This document shows positions 8,243 through 16,088 of a stretch of 62,585 nt of DNA, one piece after another (the stretch's first letter is position 1; each line of letters starts with the position of its first letter). The notes under the pieces were generated by a model. It was not told where the DNA came from. It saw nothing but the letters and a program-made list of their open reading frames with translations, and did no database searches. The DNA is from Spirochaetaceae bacterium bin103 (GTDB lineage: Bacteria; Spirochaetota; Spirochaetia; SZUA-6; Bin103). The position numbers and the translations under genes are program-made. The stretch is taken from positions 1-62,585 of the forward strand of contig MPNH01000029.1 of assembly GCA_002238925.1 (NCBI GenBank), read 5' to 3'.

Positions 8243-11200
8243 ACCGCCTCCAGGGTGCGGAACGCCGGCCCGAGCTCGATACCGGCGCCCGCCTTGGCAC
8301 GGTACAGGGCCGCGACGTCGACCGCCGCCATGTCCGCCCTGAGCGCGTCCAGGTCGACTTGCCGCGCGCCGCCGGGCGGGCGCAAATCCGCCGCGGAGGA
8401 GAGCTGTGCCTCGGCGTGCAGCGTCCAGCCGTCCTCATCGACACCCTTGCTGAGGATCTGTGCGCGGCGCGGCACCCCGTCTTTGGACGGGTCGAGCAGC
8501 ACCTGAACCTTGCGACCGGGCACCGCCTCGGACCCATCCGCGGCATCCCCTTCCGCGAGCAGCAGCGGGTTGTGCAACTGCATCTCGGCTACCGCCGCCG
8601 CGCCGCTGCCCGCGGCGGCGGCCGCCGCCACCGCCGCGGCTCCGTACCACGCTCCCGGCACCAGCAGCCGCCCGAACACCCGGTGGTCGCTCAGCCACGC
8701 CGGCTCGCCGGCCAGCAGTTCGGTGTCGTACGCCACCTCGCCGCGCGCCGACTCGTGGCGCTCGCCCAGCAACGGGTGGCCTGCTCCGGAGCGGCGCCGC
8801 CGTGCCGTCGGGATCCAGTGCCGCTGGCGCTGAAACGGGTAGCCCGGCAGCGAGATCCGGCGCCGTTCCTCGGCGGCGAACAGCGCCGCGAACCGCACCG
8901 GCAACCCCGCCTCGTAGGCGCCGGCAACCGCGGTCGGGAACGCGTCTTCCACCTCCGCGGGCGGGGTGTCGCGGGACGGCCGGCGCAGGCTGGCCAGCAC
9001 CGCCGGCGCGCCGCCCGCAGCCGCCGGCCACGCCAGTGCCGCCATCGGACCCAGTACCGCGTGCGGACCGACCTCTACCAGCACCTGCGTCCCCTGTTCG
9101 GCCAGCGTCTCCACGGCCTGGCGAAACTGCACCTTCTCGCGCGCGTGGCGGCGCCAGTAGGCGGCGTCGGGGACGGTACCGGGCTCCAGCAGGCGCCCGT
9201 TCAGGTTGCTCACCAGCGGGATCGACGGCGCCGCGAACGCGACCTGCTGCAGCGCCGCCTCCAGGCCATCGAGCGCCGGCTCCACCAGCGCGCTGTGGTA
9301 GGCGGGGCTGTTGCGCAACAGCCGTACCCGCACCTGGTCAGCCTCGCACCGCTGCAGCAGCGCCGCGACATCGGCTGCCGGCCCGCTCACCACCTGGTTC
9401 GAGCCGTTGTCCACGGCCACGCACAGGCCGATCCCGGCGGCCGACGCGTTGTGCTCCGCCACCGCCGCCGCAACCCGGTCCGCGGGGGCGAACACCACCG
9501 CCATGGCACCCGCCTCGGGCAGGGCCCCGATCAGGGCGCCGCGCGCGGACGCGAACCGCAGTCCGTCCTCCAGGCTGAACACGCCCGCCGTCTGCGCCGC
9601 CGCTATTTCGCCGAGACTGTGCCCGACCACCACCTCCGGCACGATGCCCAGACTTCGCCAGAGGGCGGCCAGCGCGCATTCCAAGGCGTAGATCGCCGGC
9701 TGCTTCCACGCCGGCTCATCCAGCCCGCCCGCGGCATCGGGGCGGCCGAACATCACGTCCAGCAGCGAAGCGCCGCGTTCCGCGCGCAGCAGCGCCTCGC
9801 AACGATCCAGAACCGCGCGCACCACGGGCTCGCTCGCGTACAGCGTCTCGCCCATGCCCGGCCACTGGCTCGCCTGCCCGGTGAAGGCGAACGCCACCTT
9901 CGCGGCCGTGCTCGCCTGCGTGAGAGGCGCCGCGCCGGCGTCCGGGTCGGCCAGCTCCCGCAACCGGTCGCGCAGCGTGGCGGCATCGCGAAACACGACC
10001 CCGGCACGGCAGGCAAAGTGGCTGCGCCCCGCGCCCGCCGTCCACGCCAGGTCGGACAGCAGCGCGTCTGCCGCGCTCGCGTCGGCGGCCAGTTCCTCGC
10101 CATGGTCGTCGAGCCAGGTCAGGTACGCGCGCGCCAAGTCGCGCAGCGCGCCTTCCGACTTGCCAGACAGCGGCAGAAAGCGCGCCGCGCGCGCCGCGAC
10201 CCCGTCGTTTACCGCGGGCGCTTCCGCGACCGGCCCGGACAGCGTTACGGCAATGGGGCGGGCCGGCCCGCACGCCGCGTAGGCCCGCTCCACGCCGGCG
10301 CGGCCATTGGCAAACGCGTACCCTTGCAGCACCACGTGCGCGTTGGTGCCGGACCAGCCGAATCCGCTCACGCCGGCGAGCGGCGCATGGCCGCCATGCA
10401 GCGGCCACGGCGTGGCCTCCGCGGTAACGCGCAGCGGCAACCGCTGCCAGTCCATCTGCGGGCTCGGGTTGCGGAAATGCAAGTGCGGCGGGATCGTCCC
10501 CTGCTGCATGGCGAGCACCACCTTCATTACTCCGGCGACCCCGGCCGCCGACTCCAGGTGGCCGATGTTGGTCTTTACCGAGCCAATCAGGAGCGGGTGT
10601 TCTGGATCGCGCCCGCGCCCGTACACCGCCCCGGTGGCATTGGCCTCGATCGGATCGCCAACCTCGGTGCCGGTGCCGTGCGCTTCCACGTAGTCCACGT
10701 CCGCCGGCTCAATGCCGGCGCGCCGCAGCGCGGCCTCGATAACCCGCTCCTGTGCCGGCCCGCTCGGCACCGTCAGGCCCGGACTCGCCCCATCCTGGTT
10801 CAGCGCCGTGGCGCGCACCACCGCCCAGATGCGATCGCCGTCGGCCTCGGCATCGGCCAGCCGCTTCAGCACCAGGATGCCGCAGCCCTCGCCGCGCACG
10901 TAGCCATTGGCCGCCGCGTCGAAGGTCTTGCAGCGCCCATCCGGCGACAGCATGCCGGCGTTGGCGCGCAACTCCAGCAGCCGCCCCGACAGGATGGTGT
11001 GCACGCCACCGGCCAGCGCCAGGTCCGACTCGCCGCGCTGCAGGCCGGACACCGCCTGGTGCAGCGCCACCAGCGACGACGAGCAGGCGGTGTCCACCGC
11101 GATTGCCGGCCCCTCCAGTCCCAGGGCGAATGCCACCCGGCCGATGGCGGTGTTATAGGAGGTGCCGGTAACCGTGTACAGGCTCGCGGCCGGCTCGGAG

Positions 11201-11661
11201 GTATCGCTCGCCTCCATGATCAGGCTGCGGTACTCGTTGTTACTGATCCCGGCGTACACGCCGGTGCGGCTGCCGGCCAGGAGCTCCGGGGCGATGGCGG
11301 CGTCTTCCAGGGCGCGCCAGCTCGTCTCCAGCATCAGGCGCTGCTGCGGATCGAGCATCTGCGCCTCGACCGGCGAGATGCGAAAAAATGGAGCGTCGAA
11401 CAGCTCCAGGTCGTCGAGGTAGGCACCGAATCGGCATGCCGGACGGCGCTCCGCGGTGTCCGCGAACAGCCGGCCCACGCGGCCGACCCCGGACCCCGGC
11501 TCGCCCTCGCTGACCAGGTCCGTGCCGGCCGCGAGCCGGCGCCAGAACTCGGCCGGACTGTCGGCGCCCGGAAATCGGCACGCCATGCCGACAATCGCGA
11601 TCGGCTCGGCAACATGGTCGCGCGCACCTCGACCGAGGGGGGTCGCATCCAGCTGCGTCAT
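8008..11661 (-). CDS. Type I PKS first segment: KS-AT-DH
   Basis: Start of the PKS. The ATG at 11661 (MTQLDATPLG) follows a strong ribosome site, GGGAGGAAG, five bases upstream. Residues about 19-445 are a ketosynthase with Cys193 (DTACSSSLVAL), His328 (VEAHGTGTEVGDP) and His368 (NIGHLESAAG). Residues about 590-890 are an acyltransferase with Ser682 (GHSLGE) and His789 in SPAYHS; the xAYH form is closer to malonyl-specific ATs than to methylmalonyl ones. A dehydratase hot-dog domain follows from about 961, with His993 in HRVFGRLLVP and the second motif LLDGCFQV. Reading continues to about 8133, where a G-rich duplication shifts the frame; the last residues to 8008 are spurious. Corrected, this and the next three segments give one protein, KS-AT-DH-cMT-ER-KR-ACP-KS. 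The single-module reducing architecture resembles sup-type PKSs reported from sponge microbiomes (from memory, not checked). Confidence 0.88.
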   Translation of the reverse strand: MTQLDATPLGRGARDHVAEPIAIVGMACRFPGADSPAEFWRRLAAGTDLVSEGEPGSGVGRVGRLFADTAERRPACRFGAYLDDLELFDAPFFRISPVEAQMLDPQQRLMLETSWRALEDAAIAPELLAGSRTGVYAGISNNEYRSLIMEASDTSEPAASLYTVTGTSYNTAIGRVAFALGLEGPAIAVDTACSSSLVALHQAVSGLQRGESDLALAGGVHTILSGRLLELRANAGMLSPDGRCKTFDAAANGYVRGEGCGILVLKRLADAEADGDRIWAVVRATALNQDGASPGLTVPSGPAQERVIEAALRRAGIEPADVDYVEAHGTGTEVGDPIEANATGAVYGRGRDPEHPLLIGSVKTNIGHLESAAGVAGVMKVVLAMQQGTIPPHLHFRNPSPQMDWQRLPLRVTAEATPWPLHGGHAPLAGVSGFGWSGTNAHVVLQGYAFANGRAGVERAYAACGPARPIAVTLSGPVAEAPAVNDGVAARAARFLPLSGKSEGALRDLARAYLTWLDDHGEELAADASAADALLSDLAWTAGAGRSHFACRAGVVFRDAATLRDRLRELADPDAGAAPLTQASTAAKVAFAFTGQASQWPGMGETLYASEPVVRAVLDRCEALLRAERGASLLDVMFGRPDAAGGLDEPAWKQPAIYALECALAALWRSLGIVPEVVVGHSLGEIAAAQTAGVFSLEDGLRFASARGALIGALPEAGAMAVVFAPADRVAAAVAEHNASAAGIGLCVAVDNGSNQVVSGPAADVAALLQRCEADQVRVRLLRNSPAYHSALVEPALDGLEAALQQVAFAAPSIPLVSNLNGRLLEPGTVPDAAYWRRHAREKVQFRQAVETLAEQGTQVLVEVGPHAVLGPMAALAWPAAAGGAPAVLASLRRPSRDTPPAEVEDAFPTAVAGAYEAGLPVRFAALFAAEERRRISLPGYPFQRQRHWIPTARRRRSGAGHPLLGERHESARGEVAYDTELLAGEPAWLSDHRVFGRLLVPGAWYGAAAVAAAAAAGSGAAAVAEMQLHNPLLLAEGDAADGSEAVPGRKVQVLLDPSKDGVPRRAQILSKGVDEDGWTLHAEAQLSSAADLRPPGGARQVDLDALRADMAAVDVAALYRAKAGAGIELGPAFRTLEAVWSRPGEAVGEVVLPAALAGGGLDVHPLLLDGCFQVMAAGRGPGGGGRRAAPTGLPAAPPICRSAGRGCGWTGRCRNG
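8104..8133 (-). repeat. 29-bp G-rich imperfect duplication breaking the PKS DH
   Basis: On the gene strand GCGGCGCGCCGCCCCGACGG starts at 8104, and a G-drifted copy of it starts 29 bp upstream at 8133 and ends in a run of nine G. The offset shifts the frame. Reading directly from the ATG codon at 8136 into the second copy gives MAARRPDGAAGRATYLPFG, a natural continuation of the DH domain. Confidence 0.7.
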
Positions 11662-11734
11662 GTCTTCCTCCCGTCCGATCCATACTACCAGGAACCGGGT
11701 TGCCGGATCGCGCCGCACGGGAGATGCTTTGTGC
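11662..11734. promoter_or_regulatory. 73-bp divergent region between PKS and sulfatase-like gene
   Basis: The PKS (ATG 11661, minus) and the sulfatase-like gene (ATG 11735, plus) are divergently transcribed from this short gap, so it must hold both promoters or their shared control region. The clear element is the PKS ribosome site, GGGAGGAAG on the minus strand. A TAGTAT on the minus strand near 11682-11687 could serve as a -10, but I see no convincing -35 partner. Confidence 0.35.
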
Positions 11735-13111
11735 ATGAGCGAATCACCGCGTCCGCACATCGTGGTCATCGCCGCCGACACGCTGCGCCCGGCCTACCTC
11801 GGGTGCTACGGCAACGGCGCCGTGCACACCCCCAACATCGACCGGCTCGCCGCGCAGTCGATCCGCTTTACCCGCGCCCACCCCGAGGCGCTGCCCACCA
11901 TCCCGACCCGGCGAACCGTGCACGGCGGACGGCGGGTGTATCCGTTCGCCGACTATCGGCCGGTGCCGTGGGACAACGTGTACCTCCCCGGCTGGCAACC
12001 ACTTGCCCGCGACGAGCCCACCGTGGCGGAAGCGCTCGACGCGGCCGGCTACCACACCGGTTTCGTCGCCGACGTACCCCACTACTTCGTACCCGGCATG
12101 AACTTCACCCGCGGCTTTCGCCAGTGGCAATTCGTGCGCGGCCAGGCGGAAGACCGGCTTGGCGCCGAGTCCGCGGCCGACCCGGCGCTGCTGGCGCGCT
12201 ACCACGGCAACAGTGCCCGCCACCTGGTCAACGTGCGCCCGCAGGCGCCGGAGGAGCAGTGGCCCACCGCACGTACCTTCCGCTGGGCTCAGCAATTCCT
12301 GGAACAGAACGTGGCCGGCGCCAAGCCCCTCTACCTGTACGTGGACAGCTTCACCCCGCACGAGACCTGGGAGGCGCCGCTGCACTACTACGACCTGTAC
12401 GGCAGCCGCGACGATCGCGAGCCGGTCTGGCTCAGCGTGCCCTACGGGCCGCTCGCCGACACCCCGGAACTGGCCGCGCGACTGCCGAGTGTGCGTGCCA
12501 ACTACGCCGGCCTGGTGACCATGGTCGACCACTGGTGCGGCCGGCTGCTGGACACCATCGACCGTCTCGGCATCGCGGACCGAACCCTGGTGCTGTTCTT
12601 CAGCGACCATGGCACCAACTTCGCCGACAACCCCGAGGGCATCGTGGGCAAGCCGGCCGGCTGGATGTACCCCGGCACCATGGAGATCCCGCTGCTGCTG
12701 CGCCTGCCGGACGGACGCGGCGCCGGCACCGAGTGCGACCGCCTGGCCTCGACCACGGACATTCCGGCCACGGTGGCCGATACCGCCGGGCTGACCGGGC
12801 TGCCCCTGGACGGGACGAGTCTGCGCACCGCCGCCGACGGCACCTACGACGGCGGCGACTACCTCACCTGCCGCTACGGCAACCACCTCTGGTACCGCGA
12901 CGATCGCACCTGGTTCTTCAGCAGCCTCGACTTCGCTGGTGTACGGCTGTTCGACCTCGAGACCGACCCGCGCTGCCGGAACAACGTCGCCAAACATCTC
13001 CCCGAGCGTGCCGCCGCGGCGCGCGACCGGATCCTGGCCGACGCCGGCGGCCGGCTGATCCGGCACGACCCGCCGGCCGCGACCGACGCCATCGGCCGCC
13101 GGCCCACCTGA
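11735..13111 (+). CDS. Sulfatase-fold hydrolase/transferase with Thr nucleophile
   Basis: 458-residue alkaline-phosphatase-superfamily protein. The start at ATG 11735 gives MSESPRPHIVVIAADTLRPA, with the usual N-terminal metal-binding Asp. At the position of the sulfatase formylglycine motif C/S-x-P-x-R it has T55-I-P-T-R59 (ALPTIPTRRTVHGG), so no Cys or Ser is available for formylglycine formation. The second metal site is present as FFSDHGTNFADNPEG. In this superfamily a Thr nucleophile is known from phosphotransferases and phosphodiesterases such as lipoteichoic acid synthases, so a phospho- rather than sulfo-substrate is plausible. No signal peptide or membrane segment is seen, so it is probably cytoplasmic. 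It is divergent from the PKS and followed by the phosphopantetheinyl transferase 70 bases on, implying a role in the same pathway, for example tailoring a lipid headgroup. Substrate unknown. Confidence 0.8.
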   Translation: MSESPRPHIVVIAADTLRPAYLGCYGNGAVHTPNIDRLAAQSIRFTRAHPEALPTIPTRRTVHGGRRVYPFADYRPVPWDNVYLPGWQPLARDEPTVAEALDAAGYHTGFVADVPHYFVPGMNFTRGFRQWQFVRGQAEDRLGAESAADPALLARYHGNSARHLVNVRPQAPEEQWPTARTFRWAQQFLEQNVAGAKPLYLYVDSFTPHETWEAPLHYYDLYGSRDDREPVWLSVPYGPLADTPELAARLPSVRANYAGLVTMVDHWCGRLLDTIDRLGIADRTLVLFFSDHGTNFADNPEGIVGKPAGWMYPGTMEIPLLLRLPDGRGAGTECDRLASTTDIPATVADTAGLTGLPLDGTSLRTAADGTYDGGDYLTCRYGNHLWYRDDRTWFFSSLDFAGVRLFDLETDPRCRNNVAKHLPERAAAARDRILADAGGRLIRHDPPAATDAIGRRPT

Positions 13112-13181
13112 GCAGGTGTCTCCCTCGCACCGCGCCGCGGCGGGGTGTTGGTGGCGACCGTTCCATACCACCGGCGGGGCG

Positions 13182-13886
13182 GTGGTCATCCACGTCGATC
13201 TGAGGCCGCACACAGCCCCCATGGACCACACAGCCCCCATGGACCACACAGCCCCCATGGACCACACAGCCCCAATGGACAATGCGCTCGCGTGGCTCGA
13301 CCACGCCGAGCGGGCGCGCTGGCGGCGCTACCGGTACGAGCGCCCGCGACGTGAGTTTGGCCTGTGCCGCGCCGCGCTGCGTGCCACGCTGTGCGCCCGG
13401 CTCGGATGCGCCAACGAGGAGTTGACCTTCGAGACCTCCCATCACGGGAAACCGTTCGCCGTGGTTGGCGGCGCGCGGGCGCCGGTGAGCTTCAACGTGA
13501 GTCACAGCGGCACCCCCGGTTTGACCGCGCGGGCAGCGGCGGGCCGCATCGGCGTGGACGGGGAGAACCGCGCCACCCGCCACGATCCCGACGGCCCGAT
13601 CGGGACCGTGTTCGCGCCCGCCGAACGGGCCGAACTTGCAGCCGCGCGCGGGACGGGCAAGATCGACCTGTTTCTTACCCTCTGGACCGTGAAGGAAGCG
13701 TTGATCAAGGCGCTGGGCCTTGGCTTCTCGATGGACACTTCGGCCTTCGAGGTTCCACCGGCGCTACGGCGCGGCGCGCGTGAAGCCACGTTCCGGTTTC
13801 CGCACGATCCGGTTGTGCGCTGGCGGCTCAACACCCTTGGCAGCGCGAGCTTTGCCGGGGCCGTGGCGCATGAGTTGGAGGATTGA
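13182..13886 (+). CDS. Sfp-type 4'-phosphopantetheinyl transferase
   Basis: Transfers phosphopantetheine from CoA to the Ser of carrier proteins, activating the PKS ACP and perhaps the small carrier protein downstream. The core shows Sfp-family motifs: PVSFNVSHSG, GVDGEN (the Mg2+-binding GIDIE-like motif, with Gly-Glu-Asn variation) and LTLWTVKEALIKALGLGF (the W-x-x-KEA-x-x-K motif). I chose GTG 13182 (VVIHVDLRP, preceded by GGCGGGG); GTG 13116, four bases after the sulfatase stop, is the alternative. Just after the start an 18-bp unit is repeated four times in frame, adding HTAPMD four times before the conserved region. About 234 residues from the chosen start, normal for the family. It is probably co-transcribed with the sulfatase-like gene and ends before a terminator. 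Confidence 0.88.
   Translation: MVIHVDLRPHTAPMDHTAPMDHTAPMDHTAPMDNALAWLDHAERARWRRYRYERPRREFGLCRAALRATLCARLGCANEELTFETSHHGKPFAVVGGARAPVSFNVSHSGTPGLTARAAAGRIGVDGENRATRHDPDGPIGTVFAPAERAELAAARGTGKIDLFLTLWTVKEALIKALGLGFSMDTSAFEVPPALRRGAREATFRFPHDPVVRWRLNTLGSASFAGAVAHELED
13209..13280 (+). repeat. 18-bp tandem repeat x4 in the PPTase N-terminus
   Basis: Four consecutive copies of CACACAGCCCCCATGGAC (13209-13226, 13227-13244, 13245-13262, 13263-13280). The last copy differs by one base (CCCCA for CCCCC). The unit is a multiple of three, so each copy adds HTAPMD to the phosphopantetheinyl transferase. Each unit also contains an in-frame ATG. Copy number could vary by slippage without breaking the gene. 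Confidence 0.97.
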
Positions 13887-13894
13887 CTCGGCCC

Positions 13895-13918
13895 TGCCCG
13901 ACCGGGCACTGTATTTTT
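13895..13918 (+). terminator. Rho-independent terminator after PPTase gene
   Basis: Stem TGCCC (13895-13899), loop GACC, stem GGGCA (13904-13908), then CTGTA and five T (13914-13918). It lies 9 bases past the transferase stop and 42 bases before the carrier-protein start. It should end the sulfatase-PPTase transcript, or attenuate it before the carrier gene. The stem is short. Confidence 0.65.
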
Positions 13919-13959
13919 GCGTCCTTCAAGGGCACACGAACTGACAAGGAGTTACCAAC

Positions 13960-14205
13960 ATGGCCTCAACAGCAGACCGGATCCGGACGCTCGTCAACGA
14001 GAATATCGAAGTGGATGGCAAGCCCATCGATCTGCCCGACGACCTCGACATCAGCCTCACCGAGGCTGGGGTGCCGTCAACGGATGTCGTCGCGCTGACC
14101 AAATTGATCGCTCAGGAATACGGCGTGGAATTCACGCCCGACCAATGCGGCGAACTCAACACGCTGAAGAAGGTGGTAGCCTACCTGGACAACAAGTCCG
14201 GATAA
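13960..14205 (+). CDS. Stand-alone acyl-carrier-like protein, atypical attachment motif
   Basis: 81 residues with a strong ribosome site AAGGAG seven bases before the ATG. Length, acidic charge and pattern (LTEAGVPSTDVVALTKLIAQEYGVEFTPD, then LNTLKKVVAYLDNK at the end) fit the four-helix acyl carrier fold. The usual attachment motif GxDSLxxV reads GVPSTDVVAL here: a Ser is at the expected place but the flanking Asp and Leu are Pro and Thr. It might be loaded by the adjacent Sfp-type enzyme, or it may be a carrier homologue that is not modified. It could offer an acceptor for the AT-less second ketosynthase of the PKS; that is inference. It is separated from the PPTase gene by a terminator, so it probably has its own promoter and higher expression. 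Confidence 0.75.
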   Translation: MASTADRIRTLVNENIEVDGKPIDLPDDLDISLTEAGVPSTDVVALTKLIAQEYGVEFTPDQCGELNTLKKVVAYLDNKSG

Positions 14206-14265
14206 TCAGCACCCGTCAGCACCCACCCGTTGCCGGGCACTTCCTTCGAGGTTGCCTGGTACGGG

Positions 14266-14502
14266 TCAGAGCCACACCCCTTCGTCGAGAGCATCCCTTT
14301 CCAGCGCGGGCGGAAGATCCGCATCCGCGGGAGGTGGCGCGCCCGGACTTTGTTCGCCAGCGGATTCCGCCACTTCCAGTGCGGCGGCCAGGGCGTCGAT
14401 CACGGTTTGATTGAGGCTCGCTCCGCGCTCCCGCGCCCGGCGGCGCAACGCCGCATCCACGGCGGCGGGAACGCCGTGGATGGCGTACTTGATGGGGTCC
14501 AT
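14266..14502 (-). CDS. Ribbon-helix-helix (FitA/Arc-like) antitoxin-type protein
   Basis: 78 residues. The N-terminal half, YAIHGVPAAVDAALRRRAR then RGASLNQTVIDALAAAL, matches the beta-strand plus two-helix plan of ribbon-helix-helix repressors of the FitA/VapB antitoxin class. The C-terminal tail is acidic and Pro-rich (EQSPGAPPPADADLPP), the part that in such antitoxins wraps the toxin. No toxin gene follows: the next gene downstream is the convergent carrier-protein gene. It starts about 40 bases after the amidohydrolase stop on the same strand and may be co-transcribed. It is either an orphan antitoxin or a stand-alone small DNA-binding protein. Confidence 0.6.
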   Translation of the reverse strand: MDPIKYAIHGVPAAVDAALRRRARERGASLNQTVIDALAAALEVAESAGEQSPGAPPPADADLPPALERDALDEGVWL

Positions 14503-14541
14503 ATCGTGGCGCGCACTATAGGCCCGGTCGGCACACGCTGA

Positions 14542-15978
14542 TCAAGTGGCCGCCGCCAGCCACTCGGCGGCAATGGCGCGATGGCGGCGCAGCATCGGTT
14601 CGAGGCCGGCAACGGTGAGCCGGCCGCCGGCTACCAGCGAACGACCCGCCACGATGGTGTGCCGCGGGCTGACCGGGCCGCAGCGCAGCAGCGCCTCGAC
14701 CGGGTCGGACAGCGCACCGGCGAACGTCACGCCGGCGCCATCGCCGCACGGCCACACCACCACGTCGCCGGACCGTCCCGGCGCCAGCGCGCCGATGTCG
14801 TCGCGCCCCAGGCAGGCGGCGCCGCCCAGCGTCGCCATCTCCAACGCCTCGCGCGCGTCCATTGCTCGTGCGCCGCCGCGCAGACGCGCCAGCAGCATGG
14901 CGCCGCGCGTCTCCAGCCACAGCGACGCGCAGTCCGCCGACGCCGAGCCGTCGCAGCCGATGCCCACCGGGACGCCGGCGTCGCGCAGCTCGCGCACCGG
15001 GGCCAGACCGGCGCCCAGAATCTGGTTCGAACTCGGGCAGTGCGCGACGCCGGTACCCCAGCGCCCCAGCCGCTCGATCTCCGCCGGGTTGGGATGTACG
15101 CAGTGCGCCACCCAGGCGCGGTCGGTGCCCCAGCCGACCCGCTCGAAATGCTCGAAGGGCCGGCAGCCGAATGCAGCTTCGCAGAACCGGTCCTCGTCCG
15201 GATCCTCCGCCAGGTGGGTGTGCAGACGGACATCGAGCCGCTCCGCCAGCTCGGCGGTGCGCCGCATCAGCTCTGCCGTGACCGAAAACGGCGAGCACGG
15301 CGCCAGCGCGATGCGCACCATCGCACCGGGTGCGGGATCGTGGTGGCGGGCGACCAGGCGCTCGGAGTCGGCCAGGATCTCGTCCTCGTCCCGCACCACC
15401 GAGTCGGGCGGCAGGCCGCCGTCCTTCACCGACAGGCTCATCGATCCGTGAGTGGGGTGGAAGCGGAACCCCAGCTCTTGCGCGGCGGCGATCTCGGCGC
15501 CGATCAGGTCGCCGGCGCCGCGCGGGTGCAGGTACAGGTGATCGGTGGAGGTGGTGCAGCCGCCGAGCGCCAGCTCGCACAGGCCGATCCAGGCGGAAAC
15601 GTACGCCGCCTCTTCGTCGAGCCGGCTCCACACCGGATACAGGGTGCGCAACCAGGCGAACAGGTTGCCGCTCAATGCGGGGGCGAACGCGCGGGTCAGG
15701 TTCTGATACAGGTGATGGTGGGTGTTGACCAGGCCCGGCGTCACCAGGCAGCCGGCCGCGTCGATCACCCGCTCCGCCGCCGGCTCCCGCCCCGGCCGCC
15801 CCACCCCGCGGACCATTCCCCCGCGCCCCCGCCCCCCCGCACCCACCGCGCTGACCATGCCGCCGCGCACCGCCACCCAGCCGCCCGGTATCTCGCGGCG
15901 GTCGGCATCCATCGTCACCAGCAACTCTGCGCCGCGCACGCACAGGTCGGCGCGTGCATCGCCCTTCGTGTCACCCAT
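14542..15978 (-). CDS. 8-oxoguanine-deaminase-like amidohydrolase
   Basis: 478-residue amidohydrolase-superfamily enzyme (ATG 15978; GTG 15984 is an alternative). Metal-site motifs are visible: GLVNTHHHLYQNLTRAFAP, RLHTHLAED, WVAHCVHPN and GIGCDGSASAD. The NTHHHLYQ-LTRA form with the later HTHLAED and CDGSASAD is typical of the 8-oxoguanine deaminase/AtzB-like branch, which hydrolyses amino groups from purines or triazines; 8-oxoguanine to urate is the best guess. A 14-residue in-frame insertion near the N-terminus (GGMVSAVGAGG then GRGRGGMVRGVG) comes from a G-rich duplication (see repeat at 15795-15870) and is probably not native. The purine-type permease at the left edge could supply substrate. 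It is divergent from the enolase-family gene at 16089. Confidence 0.78.
   Translation of the reverse strand: MGDTKGDARADLCVRGAELLVTMDADRREIPGGWVAVRGGMVSAVGAGGRGRGGMVRGVGRPGREPAAERVIDAAGCLVTPGLVNTHHHLYQNLTRAFAPALSGNLFAWLRTLYPVWSRLDEEAAYVSAWIGLCELALGGCTTSTDHLYLHPRGAGDLIGAEIAAAQELGFRFHPTHGSMSLSVKDGGLPPDSVVRDEDEILADSERLVARHHDPAPGAMVRIALAPCSPFSVTAELMRRTAELAERLDVRLHTHLAEDPDEDRFCEAAFGCRPFEHFERVGWGTDRAWVAHCVHPNPAEIERLGRWGTGVAHCPSSNQILGAGLAPVRELRDAGVPVGIGCDGSASADCASLWLETRGAMLLARLRGGARAMDAREALEMATLGGAACLGRDDIGALAPGRSGDVVVWPCGDGAGVTFAGALSDPVEALLRCGPVSPRHTIVAGRSLVAGGRLTVAGLEPMLRRHRAIAAEWLAAAT
15795..15870 (-). repeat. 42-bp in-frame G-rich duplication in amidohydrolase
   Basis: Plus-strand GACCAT occurs at 15811 and 15853 within two related blocks offset by 42 bp. 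The block near 15853 encodes the expected GGMVSAVGAG. The block near 15811 encodes GGMVRGVGRPGR and is richer in G on the gene strand. Since 42 is a multiple of three the frame survives, but the protein gains 14 residues not expected for the family. Confidence 0.65.
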
Positions 15979-16088
15979 CGGCACCGGTACGGTTCCCCTA
16001 CCCCGGCGCCGTTGTCAACGCTGCCGCAACTGGCGCTACCTGGCGATGACCCCGTGCGAAGCGGGCACCGCTGCGGTACCATCGTGGA

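Noticed and set aside
7942..13203. Plus-strand open frame of 1753 codons opposite the PKS
   Set aside because: No family motifs, extreme Arg/Pro/Ala bias, and it runs antisense through the PKS and on through the sulfatase-like gene in the wrong frame. A G+C-rich shadow.
13209..13280. CRISPR-like direct repeats
   Set aside because: Repeats are contiguous with no spacers, in frame within a coding gene, and no cas gene is present.
11744..13282. Minus-strand 512-codon frame starting with repeated MGAVWS
   Set aside because: It is the antisense of the 18-bp PPTase repeat and the sulfatase-like gene; no domain similarity.
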